Below, piece after piece: positions 16,786 to 25,855 of a DNA stretch of 51,100 nt. The notes beneath the pieces were generated by a model. That model saw nothing but the letters and a program-made list of their open reading frames with translations. It was not told the origin of the DNA and searched no databases. Source of the stretch: DATBGO01 sp050011895 (GTDB lineage Bacteria > Actinomycetota > Actinomycetes > Streptosporangiales > Streptosporangiaceae); contig JBEKIF010000031.1 in assembly GCA_050011895.1 (NCBI GenBank), positions 1-51,100 on the forward strand, written 5' to 3'. Each line of letters begins with the position of its first letter. Position 1 is the first letter of the stretch. Made by a program: the position numbers and the translations under genes.

Positions 16786-17595
16786 TCAGCCGGTGCGCAG
16801 GATGAACCGGTCGATCGCGTTGGCGAAGCCCTCGTCTTCATTGGACGTAGTCACCCGGCGCGCGGCTCGCTGTACCTCGAGGCTCGCATTGCCCATTGCG
16901 ATGCTCAGGCCCGAATGAGCGAACATGAGCACGTCGTTAGGCATGTCCCCGATGGTGGCGATCTCGCGGGCAGGGATCCCATAGCGGGCGGACAGCCATT
17001 GGGCCACCGCTCCCTTGTTGGCGTCCGGATGGGTCACGTCGACGTAATAGGGCTGTGACCGGGACGCCGATACTTGATCGCCAAACTGATCGTGCGCTGC
17101 TGCTGATGCTCGGGCCACCGCGTCGTGGTCGTCGCTGACGCCAACGATCTTGGCTACATCATGGGTGAGCTGCCCGAAGCTCGCCGTGATGGTCGGCGCG
17201 AACTTAACCGTCCAGGCCTCCCGGTCGACGTGCGGGCCGTGCGCGTCAAGCGCGTACCAGTCGGCGCGCTGGTACAGCCAGACGCTCAGGCCGAGGGAGC
17301 GCAGCAGCTCAATGATCGGCGTCACCAGCTCGCTGGCCACGACTTTCTGCTCGATGACCGTCATGTCGCGGTCGACGATGAGGCCGCCGTTGAAGGCAGC
17401 TATCGGCGCCTGCAAGTCGAGCGGCTGCACCAGCATGGCCATCCCGCGCGGCGGGCGGCCGCTGGTCACGGCGAACTCGATGCCTGCCGCGCGCAGGCGG
17501 CCGACCGCCGCCACCGCGCGTTCGGTCAGGATCTTCTCCTGGGTCACCAGCGTGCCGTCGACATCGGCAAGCACCAGCCTGATCGTGGCTGCCAC
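16786..17595 (-). CDS. HAD-superfamily phosphatase, Cof/YidA-like (IIB)
   Basis: The 269-residue enzyme has HAD motif I DVDGTL with nucleophile Asp11, motif II in VTSGRPPRG, and motif III/IV as a lysine in HPDANKGAVAQWL followed by GDMPNDVLMFAHSGLSIAMGNA. The large C2 cap between ~80 and 190 places it in the Cof-type IIB group, which dephosphorylates sugar phosphates, nucleotides or FMN-like compounds. The GTG at 17595 follows GAAGGAG by 7 nt, so the longer frame to 17670 is rejected. It is transcribed away from the pentose phosphate cluster; a sugar-phosphate substrate would fit that location but is not shown. Confidence 0.88.
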   Translation of the reverse strand: MAATIRLVLADVDGTLVTQEKILTERAVAAVGRLRAAGIEFAVTSGRPPRGMAMLVQPLDLQAPIAAFNGGLIVDRDMTVIEQKVVASELVTPIIELLRSLGLSVWLYQRADWYALDAHGPHVDREAWTVKFAPTITASFGQLTHDVAKIVGVSDDHDAVARASAAAHDQFGDQVSASRSQPYYVDVTHPDANKGAVAQWLSARYGIPAREIATIGDMPNDVLMFAHSGLSIAMGNASLEVQRAARRVTTSNEDEGFANAIDRFILRTG

Positions 17596-17968
17596 GCTCA
17601 GCTCCTTCTCGGCCGCCCGGCGAGCGATCGGCGGCCAGTGCGGCAGCCTGCTACCCGTAAGGCCGGCCACTAGGCCCGTGAGACGATGAGTCAGCGCCGC
17701 TGACGCCAGGGCCGGGGAGCCGATGCTGGCCGGCGGGCGCTAAGACGACAATAACGTGCGGAGGGTGGATCTGAATGCTGCCCAGCGTCGCGGGCCCTCG
17801 GGGCCGAGATGGAGCGGGGCTGAGATGCGGTCCGGGCCGAGGTGCGGGCACGGCTGACTCGCGGTCCGGGCTGAGATGCGGGCAGGGTTGAGATGGCAGC
17901 AGCCGGGGCCGGTCATTATCAATACGATGCCAGATCAGACCTTGCCTGACCGATAGGAGGCACCAACC
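17596..17968. other. Intergenic region between divergent HAD and pgi genes, with degenerate repeats
   Basis: No gene is seen. Between ~17790 and 17905 a purine-rich phrase (GGGC(C/T)GAGATGCGG with variants) recurs four to five times with imperfect spacing. The 17915-17960 part is less GC-rich and should contain the pgi promoter; AGGAGG sits 7-9 nt before the pgi ATG. Confidence 0.5.
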
Positions 17969-19597
17969 ATGTCGCTCACCCCGCTCCGGGACCGGGCCGC
18001 CTACAAGGCGCTCGAGCGGCACCATGGCGAAATCGCGGGCCGCCACCTGAGGGATCTGTTCGAGCGGGATCCCGGGCGCGGCGAGCGGCTGACCGCCGGC
18101 GCCTGCGGGCTCTATCTCGACTACTCCAAGAACAGGGTGACCGACGAGACGATCCGGCTGCTGCTCGATCTCGCCGAGGAATCGGGCGTAACGCAGCGGC
18201 GGGACGCGATGCTGAGCGGCGAGCACATCAACGTCTCGGAGGATCGCGCGGTCGGGCACGTAGCGCTGCGGATGCCACGGGGAACCTCCTTCATCGTCGA
18301 TGGCGCCAATGTGGTCGAGGAGGTCAACGACGTCCTCGACCAGATGTGCGAGTTCGCTGAGTCGGTGCGGTCCGGGCACTGGACGGGCTACACGGGCAAG
18401 CGGGTCAGCAATGTTGTCAATATCGGGATCGGCGGATCCGATCTCGGGCCGGTCATGGCATACGAGGCGCTGCGGCACTATTCGAGCCGGGACATGACCT
18501 TCAAGTTCGTGTCAAATGTCGACTCGACAGACTTCGTCGAGGCGACCAGGGACCTGGATGCCGAGCAGACCCTGTTCATCGTGTCCTCGAAGACCTTCGG
18601 CACGCTGGAAACTCTTACCAACGCCACCTCGGCCCGCGACTGGCTGGTCGGGAAGCTCGGCGATGAGGCAGCGGTGGCCAGGCATTTCGTCGCTGTCTCG
18701 ACCAACGCCGAGCGCGTCTCGCAGTTCGGCATCGATACCGCGAACATGTTCGGCTTCTGGGACTGGGTCGGCGGCCGCTACTCGATGGACTCCGCCATCG
18801 GCCTGTCCACGCTCATCGCGATCGGGCCGGCCAACTTCCGCGCGATGCTGGCCGGCTTCCGCGAGATGGACGAGCATTTCGCCAATGCGCCGCTTGCGGC
18901 TAACCTGCCGGTCCTGATGGGCCTGCTGGCGGTCTGGTACGGCAACTTCTTCGGAGCGCAGACCGCCGGGGTGATGCCATACGACCAGTACCTGAAGCGG
19001 TTCCCCGCCTACCTTCAGCAGCTGACGATGGAGTCCAACGGCAAGCACGTCACGCTCGGCGGCCAGCCGGTCGACTACCAGACCGGAGCGGTGTACTGGG
19101 GCGAGCCGGGGACAAACGGCCAGCACAGTTTCTACCAGCTGCTGCATCAGGGGACCAAGCTGATCCCCGTCGATCTCATCGGCTTCGCCAGGAGCCTCAA
19201 CCCGCTGCGCGACCATCAGGACATCCTGTCGTCCAATATCTTCGCGCAGGCGCAGGCGCTTGCGTTCGGCAAGTCCGCGGCAGAAGTGCGCGCCGAGGGA
19301 ACGCCCGAGGCAGTGGTGCCGCACCGGGTGATGGAGGGCAACCGCCCGACCAACGTCATCCTCGCCGAGCAGCTGACCCCGCGGCTGCTCGGCTCGCTGA
19401 TCGCCCTTTACGAGCACAGCGTCTTCACCCAGGGCGCCATCTGGGACATCGACTCCTTCGACCAGTGGGGGGTCGAGCTCGGCAAGGCGCTGGCCAAGGT
19501 GATCGTCCCCGAGCTGAGCGGCGAGGCTGAACCGCAGCTGAATCACGACACGTCGACGAACGCCCTGATCCGCCGGTACCGCGCACTCAAGAGCTAG
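17969..19597 (+). CDS. pgi: Glucose-6-phosphate isomerase
   Basis: This 542-residue enzyme interconverts glucose-6-phosphate and fructose-6-phosphate. Visible family signatures are IGIGGSDLGPVMAYEAL (~150-166), the sugar-phosphate loop VSSKTFGTLETLTNA (~207-221), VGGRYSMDSAIG (~267-278), LTMESNGK with a catalytic glutamate, LLHQGTKLIP with a histidine, and FDQWGVELGKALA near the C-terminus with the catalytic lysine. Length is normal. TAGGAGGC lies upstream of ATG 17969 at ideal spacing. It opens the pgi-gnd-pgl operon (10-bp gap to gnd), linking glycolysis to the oxidative pentose phosphate pathway. Confidence 0.97.
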   Translation: MSLTPLRDRAAYKALERHHGEIAGRHLRDLFERDPGRGERLTAGACGLYLDYSKNRVTDETIRLLLDLAEESGVTQRRDAMLSGEHINVSEDRAVGHVALRMPRGTSFIVDGANVVEEVNDVLDQMCEFAESVRSGHWTGYTGKRVSNVVNIGIGGSDLGPVMAYEALRHYSSRDMTFKFVSNVDSTDFVEATRDLDAEQTLFIVSSKTFGTLETLTNATSARDWLVGKLGDEAAVARHFVAVSTNAERVSQFGIDTANMFGFWDWVGGRYSMDSAIGLSTLIAIGPANFRAMLAGFREMDEHFANAPLAANLPVLMGLLAVWYGNFFGAQTAGVMPYDQYLKRFPAYLQQLTMESNGKHVTLGGQPVDYQTGAVYWGEPGTNGQHSFYQLLHQGTKLIPVDLIGFARSLNPLRDHQDILSSNIFAQAQALAFGKSAAEVRAEGTPEAVVPHRVMEGNRPTNVILAEQLTPRLLGSLIALYEHSVFTQGAIWDIDSFDQWGVELGKALAKVIVPELSGEAEPQLNHDTSTNALIRRYRALKS

Positions 19598-19607
19598 GAG
19601 AATCGCC

Positions 19608-20639
19608 ATGACAACCAACAGACCGATGCAGCTGGGCATGATCGGCCTGGGCCGGATGGGCGCCAATCTGGTGCGCCGGCTCATGCGGGATGGCCACCGC
19701 TGCGTCGTCTACGACCGCAGCGCCGACGTGGTCAAGGCCCTGGAAGCCGAGGGTGCGACTGGCGCCACCTCGCTGGCCGACTTCGTGGCCAAGCTGGACA
19801 AGCCGAGGAACGTCTGGATCATGGTGCCGGCCGGCGTCGTCCAGCCCACCCTCGACCAGCTGATCGGCCTGCTGGAACCGGGCGATGCCGTGATCGACGG
19901 CGGCAACTCCTATTACCGCGACGACATCGAGCGCGCTCGCCAGTGCCGCGCCAAGGGATTGCACTACATCGACTGCGGGACCAGCGGCGGCGTCTTCGGC
20001 CTGGATCGCGGCTACTGCCTGATGATCGGCGGGGAGACCGAGGCGGTCCAGCGGCTGGACCCGATCTGGCTCACGATCGCCCCCGGCGAGGGCAGCGCGG
20101 CGCCGACACCTGGCCGCACCAGGAAAGGCGGCACCGCGCCGCACGGTTACCTGCATTGCGGCCCGAATGGCGCGGGGCACTTCGTGAAGATGGTGCACAA
20201 CGGCATCGAGTACGGGATGATGGCCGCCATCGCCGAGGGGCTGAGCATCATCAAGCACGCCAACGCCGGCAAGGAGCAGGGCGAGGTGGACGCCGAGACC
20301 ACGCCGCTGCGCGATCCGTGGGCCTATCAGTACGACATCGACGTGGCCGAGGTGGCCGAGGTATGGCGACGCGGCTCGGTGATCGGCTCCTGGCTGATCG
20401 ACCTGACCGCCGACTCGCTCGCCAGGTCGCCGGAGCTTGATGACTTCTCTGGCCGCGTTTCTGATTCCGGAGAGGGCCGCTGGACGCTGGAGGCGGCGAT
20501 CGACACCGGCGTGCCCGCCGGGGTGATCGCCACGGCGCTGTTCGAACGGCTGGACTCGCGTGGCAACGGCGAGTTCGCCGACAAGATCCTTTCCGCGATG
20601 CGGTCCGAGTTCGGCGGTCACGCCGAGAAGAAGAGCTAG
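19608..20639 (+). CDS. gnd: 6-phosphogluconate dehydrogenase, decarboxylating, short form
   Basis: This 343-residue enzyme oxidatively decarboxylates 6-phosphogluconate to ribulose-5-phosphate. The dinucleotide motif is MIGLGRMGANLVRRL (~7-21), followed by the acidic VYDRSADV. CGTSGGVFGLDRGYCLMIGG (~122-141) and NGAGHFVKMVHNGIEYGMM (~186-204), with the catalytic lysine, are the substrate site. At about 340 residues it belongs to the short type rather than the ~470-residue NADP form. An acidic residue after the second strand suggests NAD+ preference; this is inference. AGGAG precedes the ATG. The pgl gene begins 3 bp after its stop. Confidence 0.95.
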   Translation: MTTNRPMQLGMIGLGRMGANLVRRLMRDGHRCVVYDRSADVVKALEAEGATGATSLADFVAKLDKPRNVWIMVPAGVVQPTLDQLIGLLEPGDAVIDGGNSYYRDDIERARQCRAKGLHYIDCGTSGGVFGLDRGYCLMIGGETEAVQRLDPIWLTIAPGEGSAAPTPGRTRKGGTAPHGYLHCGPNGAGHFVKMVHNGIEYGMMAAIAEGLSIIKHANAGKEQGEVDAETTPLRDPWAYQYDIDVAEVAEVWRRGSVIGSWLIDLTADSLARSPELDDFSGRVSDSGEGRWTLEAAIDTGVPAGVIATALFERLDSRGNGEFADKILSAMRSEFGGHAEKKS

Positions 20640-20642
20640 CCG

Positions 20643-21299
20643 GTGGAGCACGAGCTGGCCAGCCTCCCCGATGCCGACGCCGTCGCCGGGCGCGCCGCGG
20701 AATTCGTGGCCGCCGCCGCCAGGGCGGCCGCGGCTGCCCGGGGTACCTTCACCTTCGCGGTCAGTGGCGGCCATACCCCCTGGGCGATGTTCGCCGAGCT
20801 AGCGGGCGAGGATGTGCCGTGGCAGCGGGTGCGGCTGTTCCAGGTCGACGAGCGGGCGGCCCCTGATGGTGATCCTGACCGCAACCTGACTCATCTGCTG
20901 GACAGCTTGCGCGGCGCACCGGCCATGGTGAGCGCCATGCCGGTGACCGAGCCCGACCTGGCCGTCGCGGCGGCTGGGTACGGGGCCAGCCTGCCGGCCA
21001 GGTTCGACCTTGTTCACCTCGGGCTGGGGCCGGACGGGCACACCGCCTCGCTGGTTCCCGGGGACCCGGTGCTCGAGGTCACCGACCGGCTGGTGGCCGT
21101 GACCGGCAGCTACCAGGGTCACCGCCGGATGACCCTGACCTACCCGGCGCTGGCCCGGGCTGACCAACTCCTGTGGCTGGTCACCGGTGCGGACAAGAAG
21201 GCGCCGCTGGCACAGCTGATCGCCGGGGACCGCTCGATACCCGCTGGCCGGGTCGAGGCGGCACGCTCGCTGATACTTGCCGACCAGACCGCGACATGA
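20643..21299 (+). CDS. pgl: 6-phosphogluconolactonase
   Basis: This 218-residue protein hydrolyses 6-phosphogluconolactone. Motifs are VSGGHTPWAMFAEL (~40-53), FQVDERAAPDGDPDRNL (~69-85) and HLGLGPDGHTASLVPGDP (~125-142), which form the phosphosugar site of the DevB/Pgl family. The start is GTG 20643, which uses the end of gnd (GAAGAAGAG) as leader. Its place between gnd and zwf supports the assignment. The final helix region, from AQLIAGDRSIPAGRV on, is typical. Confidence 0.95.
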   Translation: MEHELASLPDADAVAGRAAEFVAAAARAAAAARGTFTFAVSGGHTPWAMFAELAGEDVPWQRVRLFQVDERAAPDGDPDRNLTHLLDSLRGAPAMVSAMPVTEPDLAVAAAGYGASLPARFDLVHLGLGPDGHTASLVPGDPVLEVTDRLVAVTGSYQGHRRMTLTYPALARADQLLWLVTGADKKAPLAQLIAGDRSIPAGRVEAARSLILADQTAT

Positions 21300-21436
21300 T
21301 CGTGGCCAGCGCGGGCCGGGCGCGCCAGGGCGGCTCCTGGCCGGGCCAGGTCGGCCGGGCCATCGCGGGCCAGTTCCGCCAGGACCGCCGCTGCGCGGGC
21401 AGGGTGCGCCTGGGTCGGCTGGACGGCGGGCCGCGG

Positions 21437-22093
21437 TCAGGCCGTGGCGGCGATGCTGATCTGCTCGGCGGATTGCCCGCGTCCCACCACGACCGCCCAG
21501 ACCAGCTGCGGCGGGAACAGCCCGTGCTCGACCACGCCCGGTGTCGTAGCCAGGAAGTCCGCCAGCGCGGCAGGGTCGCTGAACTCGCCCGTGTAGTCAG
21601 CGATGACGCCGCCGTCCGGGCTGCGCGGCGCGTCGCGCAGCGCAACCTGGCCCACCCTGCGGATAGTGGCGCTGAGACCGAAGGCCAGCAGCTCCAGCGG
21701 GACCGGACCGTGCACCGCCGGAACCGTCTTGCTCGAGTCGACGATGACCACGAAGCGGTCGGCCGCAGCCGCGACGATCTTCTCCCTGGTGTGCGCCGCG
21801 CCGCCGCCCTTCACCAGCCATCCGCTCGGCGCTACCTGGTCGGCACCGTCGATCGCGATGTCGAAACGGTCGATGCCGGTGAACGGCTCTGTGTGCAGGC
21901 CGAGGCTCCTGGCGACCTCCTCGGTCCGGGGCGAGGTGGACACGCACCGCACCGCAAGGCGCCGGCTGGCCAGCGCGGGGAGCAGGTAGGCGACGGTCGA
22001 GCCGGTGCCGAGGCCCACGCTCATGCCATCCTCGACCAGCTCGGCCGCAGCCTGCGCGGCTGCCTTCTTCTCGGTTTCGGCATCGACTGTCAT
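21437..22093 (-). CDS. rpiA: Ribose-5-phosphate isomerase A
   Basis: This 218-residue enzyme interconverts ribulose-5-phosphate and ribose-5-phosphate. Motifs are MSVGLGTGSTVAYLLPAL (~24-41), FDIAIDGADQV (~80-90) with catalytic acids, and LVKGGGAAHTREKIVA (~95-110) with the catalytic lysine. The ATG at 22093 has GGGAGAG 4 nt upstream; frames open far beyond it into the repeat region but lack similarity. Unlike its neighbours it is on the minus strand, tail to tail with pgl and head to head with zwf. It completes the route from glucose-6-phosphate to ribose-5-phosphate within this cluster. Confidence 0.95.
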   Translation of the reverse strand: MTVDAETEKKAAAQAAAELVEDGMSVGLGTGSTVAYLLPALASRRLAVRCVSTSPRTEEVARSLGLHTEPFTGIDRFDIAIDGADQVAPSGWLVKGGGAAHTREKIVAAAADRFVVIVDSSKTVPAVHGPVPLELLAFGLSATIRRVGQVALRDAPRSPDGGVIADYTGEFSDPAALADFLATTPGVVEHGLFPPQLVWAVVVGRGQSAEQISIAATA

Positions 22094-22188
22094 CGCACTC
22101 TCCCGGCATCGGATCCGCGGCCACCTCAGGTGCCATTCCCGGCGGCACCGAAGGCCCACACCAGGGTAGTTGCCCGGTGCATCCGCGC

Positions 22189-22303
22189 CACCGAGAAGCC
22201 GCGCACCGAGAAGCCGCGCCACCGAAAGGCTGCGCCACCGAGAAGCCGCGCCACCGAAAGGCTGCGCCACCGAGAAGCCGCGCCACCGAAAGGCTGCGCC
22301 ACC
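22189..22303. repeat. 32-bp tandem repeats between rpiA and zwf
   Basis: Three near-perfect 32-bp units (22208-22239, 22240-22271, 22272-22303) follow a partial copy. Each unit is itself two diverged 16-bp halves, CCGAGAAGCCGCGCCA and CCGAAAGGCTGCGCCA. The array fills the shared upstream region of two divergent genes and ends only ~9 bp before the zwf ribosome site, so it may influence transcription or leader structure. Confidence 0.85.
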
Positions 22304-22321
22304 TGAAGCTAAGGAGGTCCT

Positions 22322-23782
22322 ATGGGACCCGCGACCAAGCGCCGGGCGGCTGCGATCGCCCGGCCAGACGACCATGTCATCGTGCTGTTCGGGGCGACCG
22401 GAGATCTCGCCAAGCGCAAGCTGCTGCCGGGGTTGTTCAGGCTCGCTGCCGCCGGACTGCTCCCGGAGCATTACCAGATCATCGGAACGGCGCCGACGAC
22501 GTCCGCGCTCAGCGATGCTGACTTCCGCGTCCACGCGCGCGACGCGGCGGCCGAATTCGGCACCGTCAAGCCCAGCGGTGCGGACTGGCGGCGATTCGAG
22601 GCCGCGCTGCACTTCGGAGCGGCCGATCCGGGCGATCCCTCGGCCCTGATAGCCGCGGTCGACAAGGCAGAAGGGGAGATCGGCGGCAAGCCAAGACGGC
22701 TGTTTCACCTCGCCGTTCCGCCCGCGGCTTTCGGGTCAGTGATCAAGATGCTGGGCGCGACGGGGCTCGCCCGCGGGGCCACCAGGGTCATCGTGGAAAA
22801 ACCCTTCGGTACCGATCTGGCCTCGGCGAGGGCGCTCAACGCGGAGATCCACAGTGTCTTCGACGAGTCGCAGATCTTTCGTATCGACCATTTCCTCGGG
22901 AAGGAATCGGTAGACAACATCCTTGCCCTGCGGTTCGCCAACGGGCTATTCGAGCCCGTCTGGAACCGCCAGCACATTGGCTACGTGCAGATCGATGTTC
23001 CGGAGACGCTGTCCATCGAGGGCCGGGCCGGCTTCTACGAGAAGACCGGCGCCTACCGTGACATGGTTGTCACCCATCTGCTCCAGGTACTCGGCTTCGT
23101 GGCGATGGAGCCGCCTTCGTCGCTGTCGGCCACGGCGCTGCGCGCCGAGAAGCTGAAGGTCTACGAGTCGGTTCAGCCGATCAACACCAAGCACGTGGTG
23201 CGCGGCCAGTACGACGGTTACCGGGCAGCGCCCGGCGTGGCGGCCGACTCGCAGACTGAGACCTTCGTGGCACTCCGAGCGGAGGTCGACAACTGGCGGT
23301 GGGCTGGGGTGCCGTTCTGCCTGCGCACCGGGAAATGCCTCGGGGCCAGCCGCCAGGTCATCACCCTGGGGTTCCGCCAGCCCGCCATGCGGATGTTTCC
23401 CTTCGACGCGGGCAGTGGCAGGGCCCGCGGCAACGAGCTTGTCATCGACTTCGAGGATCCGGGCTCGATAACGGCACAGTTCCTGGCCAAGGAGCCCGGC
23501 CCGGAAATGCGCATCGCCCCGGCCGACATGACCTTCCGTTACGCGGACTCGTTCCGCGCCGCGAATGACCTGGAAGGGTATGAGCGGCTCATCCTCGACG
23601 CCATGCTGGGCGATCAGGCGCTCTTCACCAGCTCGGACGGCATCGAGCGGCTGTGGGAGATCTCCATGCCGCTGCTGGACCATCCGCCGGAGGTCGAGCC
23701 GTACCAGCCGGGTTCCTGGGGCCCTGATTCGGCGCACCGCATCCCGGCGCCGTACCGGTGGCATCTTCCCCAACCTGACTGA
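22322..23782 (+). CDS. zwf: Glucose-6-phosphate 1-dehydrogenase
   Basis: This 486-residue enzyme oxidises glucose-6-phosphate to the lactone and makes NADPH. The N-terminal motif VLFGATGDLAKRKLLPGLF (~22-40) binds the coenzyme. VEKPFGTDLASA, then RIDHFLGKESVDNILALRF (~185-203) with the catalytic histidine and substrate lysine, are classical. A strong AAGGAGG precedes ATG 22322. The length is normal. No opcA activator gene follows, although actinobacterial zwf is often accompanied by one. The gene lies downstream of the repeat array and ends the pentose phosphate cluster. Confidence 0.96.
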   Translation: MGPATKRRAAAIARPDDHVIVLFGATGDLAKRKLLPGLFRLAAAGLLPEHYQIIGTAPTTSALSDADFRVHARDAAAEFGTVKPSGADWRRFEAALHFGAADPGDPSALIAAVDKAEGEIGGKPRRLFHLAVPPAAFGSVIKMLGATGLARGATRVIVEKPFGTDLASARALNAEIHSVFDESQIFRIDHFLGKESVDNILALRFANGLFEPVWNRQHIGYVQIDVPETLSIEGRAGFYEKTGAYRDMVVTHLLQVLGFVAMEPPSSLSATALRAEKLKVYESVQPINTKHVVRGQYDGYRAAPGVAADSQTETFVALRAEVDNWRWAGVPFCLRTGKCLGASRQVITLGFRQPAMRMFPFDAGSGRARGNELVIDFEDPGSITAQFLAKEPGPEMRIAPADMTFRYADSFRAANDLEGYERLILDAMLGDQALFTSSDGIERLWEISMPLLDHPPEVEPYQPGSWGPDSAHRIPAPYRWHLPQPD

Positions 23783-23803
23783 GCCGGACATTAGCCCTCA
23801 GTC
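23777..23803 (+). terminator. Possible hairpin after zwf
   Basis: GACTGAG at 23777-23783 pairs with CTCAGTC at 23797-23803 around a 13-nt loop, overlapping the zwf stop. There is no T-run, so it is weak as an intrinsic terminator. Confidence 0.25.
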
Positions 23804-23932
23804 GTGATATCCGGTATCCGGCGGGCGGACTCGGACGTCTGCGGGGACCTTCGGATCTGGCCGGGGACCTTCGGCCCTGGGACCGCCACCCGCGGATAAG
23901 CGGCAATGGAGAGGAAGGGCTAGGAGGGCGTC

Positions 23933-24388
23933 ATGTCAGCTACTGGTGTGCACAGCATCGACACCAGCATCACGAGGACTAACTCCTGGCTCGCCGACAT
24001 TGCCGACAGCCTTGGGACCGACGATCGACGGCTGGCCTTCCGGGTCGCGCGGGCGTGGCTGCTAACGCTGCGAGACCAGCTGACGGTCGACGTCGCCGTA
24101 GGATTCGGGGCTCAGCTGACTGAGGTGCTCCGCGGCGTGTACTACGAGGGGTGGAAGCCCGGGGAGGTACCGGTCAGGTCAGGTCCAGCGGAGTACGCGG
24201 CTCAGTACGCGCACGAAGCACGGATCCGCCAGGAGCAGGTCTGGCTGGCGGCCGGCGTAGTGACCGCGGTGGCCAGGCGGCACACCGTGCCGGGTGCGGT
24301 CGACCGGGTACTCGCGCTGCTGCCAGCGGCTATCCGGGAACTGCTGGAGCCTGCGCCGACCGCGCTCACTGCCGGGAGCGGTGAATGA
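23933..24388 (+). CDS. DUF2267 domain protein
   Basis: This 151-residue mainly helical protein contains a DUF2267-like core: TRTNSWLADIADSLGTDDRRLAFRVARAWLLTLRDQLTVDVAVGFGAQL at about 15-63 and LRGVYYEGWKPGEVP next to it. The family occurs as small soluble proteins in actinobacteria and proteobacteria, often near stress-related genes; the molecular function is unknown. ATG 23933 has a GGAGGG-containing leader (AGGAGGGCGTC). The next gene begins within 100 bp, and the frame that precedes its start touches this stop, so the two are probably co-transcribed. Confidence 0.8.
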   Translation: MSATGVHSIDTSITRTNSWLADIADSLGTDDRRLAFRVARAWLLTLRDQLTVDVAVGFGAQLTEVLRGVYYEGWKPGEVPVRSGPAEYAAQYAHEARIRQEQVWLAAGVVTAVARRHTVPGAVDRVLALLPAAIRELLEPAPTALTAGSGE

Positions 24389-24484
24389 GTGACTGCCGCC
24401 GGGCGCCGTGCCAGTGCCATGCTGTTATCTAAGCGTTACCATCGCGGATTACGGTTCCCGCAGATTGGGGTGCGACGGCTGGTG

Positions 24485-25819
24485 ATGCGGTACGTGGACC
24501 GCGTTGACGCGGGCTGGCGCCTTGGCGAGCGGTTGCGATACCTCGAAGGCGAGGATGTCGTCATCCTCGGGCTGCCCAGGGGAGGCGTGCCGGTCGCCGC
24601 CGGGGTTGCGCACGCCCTGGGCGCACCGCTTGATGTGATCATCGTCCGTAAGCTCGGCGTCCCGCACCAGCCGGAGTTCGCGATGGGGGCGCTGGGCGAA
24701 GGCGGCGTGCGGATCATCAACGACCAGGTCGTGGCCATGGCCGGGGTAAGCCCGCAGGAACTGGCGGCGATCGAGGCACGTGAGCGGGCCGAGCTGGAAC
24801 GCCGCGCGGAAAGGTTCCGGGCCGGCCGGCCGCCGGTCCCGATCACCGGGCGGACGGTTGTCGTGATCGACGACGGCATCGCGACAGGCTCGACGGCCCG
24901 GGCCGCGTGCCGGGTCGCCCGCGCGCACGGCGCCGCCCGGATCATTCTGGCGGTCCCGGTCGGGCACGCTGACGCGATCGCGAGCCTGTGCGGTGACGCC
25001 GATGAGGTCATCTGCCTGACAGAGCCACGATCGCTGCTCGCGATCGGGGAGTGGTACGAGGATTTCTCGCAGACCTCCGATGAGGAGGTCATCAACCTCC
25101 TGTCGGATGCGGCTGCAGCCTGGGCGGGTGCCGCGGGTACCGGGAATCGCGTTTCCGGGACCACCGCGGCTGATCCAGCGGGCACCGACGAGGAGATCGT
25201 CCTGCATGCGGGCTCCGCGGAGCTGGCCGGCCACCTGACCGTACCCGCGCAGGCAGCGGGCCTGGTCCTGTTCGTTCACGGCAGCGGCAGCAGCAGGCAT
25301 AGCCCGCGCAACCGCCTGGTCGCCGGGGCCATGAACAGCGCGGGCCTCGGCACGCTGCTGTTCGACCTGCTCACCCCCGGCGAGGAACTGGACCGGGGCA
25401 ATGTCTTCGATATCGAGCTGCTGGCCGGGCGGCTGCTCGAGATCACCAGGCAGGTAGCCAGACTCGGCACCAGGATCTGCTATTTCGGGGCCAGTACCGG
25501 CGCGGCGGCCGCCCTGTGGGCCGCTGCCGAGCCGGCCAGCGAGATCGCCGCTGTAGTGTCCAGGGGCGGCAGGCCTGACCTCGCTGGCCCGCGCCTTCCG
25601 CTGGTCCGCGCGCCGACCCTGCTGATCGTCGGCGGCGCTGATGAGATGGTCCTGGAGCTCAATGCGCGGGCGCAGCAACAGCTGCGCTGTGAGAACAAGA
25701 TCGCCGTCATTCCCGGCGCCACCCACCTGTTCGAGGAGCCTGGCGCGCTGCCCGCGGTCGCCCGGCTGGCCAGTGACTGGTTCACCGGCCACCTGGCGGC
25801 CGCGGGCAGCACTCCGTAG
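24485..25819 (+). CDS. Phosphoribosyltransferase - dienelactone hydrolase fusion (Rv0571c-like)
   Basis: The product has 444 residues. Residues ~1-215 are a type I phosphoribosyltransferase: VILGLPRGGVPVAAGVAHALGAPLDVIIVRKLG near the N-terminus and the PRPP loop VVVIDDGIATGSTARAA at about 127-143. Residues ~235-444 are an alpha/beta hydrolase of the dienelactone type: FVHGSGSSRHSPRN oxyanion region, nucleophile Ser in YFGASTGAA, Asp in GGADEMV and His in GATHLFEE. The same two-domain order and length occur in M. tuberculosis Rv0571c, a DosR-regulated gene. The real substrate is unknown. ATG 24485 is preferred to the GTG at 24389 because families start just before DAGWRLGE. It is convergent with lon. 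Confidence 0.88.
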   Translation: MRYVDRVDAGWRLGERLRYLEGEDVVILGLPRGGVPVAAGVAHALGAPLDVIIVRKLGVPHQPEFAMGALGEGGVRIINDQVVAMAGVSPQELAAIEARERAELERRAERFRAGRPPVPITGRTVVVIDDGIATGSTARAACRVARAHGAARIILAVPVGHADAIASLCGDADEVICLTEPRSLLAIGEWYEDFSQTSDEEVINLLSDAAAAWAGAAGTGNRVSGTTAADPAGTDEEIVLHAGSAELAGHLTVPAQAAGLVLFVHGSGSSRHSPRNRLVAGAMNSAGLGTLLFDLLTPGEELDRGNVFDIELLAGRLLEITRQVARLGTRICYFGASTGAAAALWAAAEPASEIAAVVSRGGRPDLAGPRLPLVRAPTLLIVGGADEMVLELNARAQQQLRCENKIAVIPGATHLFEEPGALPAVARLASDWFTGHLAAAGSTP

Positions 25820-25855
25820 CTGAGCCCGTTCGGTGTGCCGGGCCGGCATTGACCC

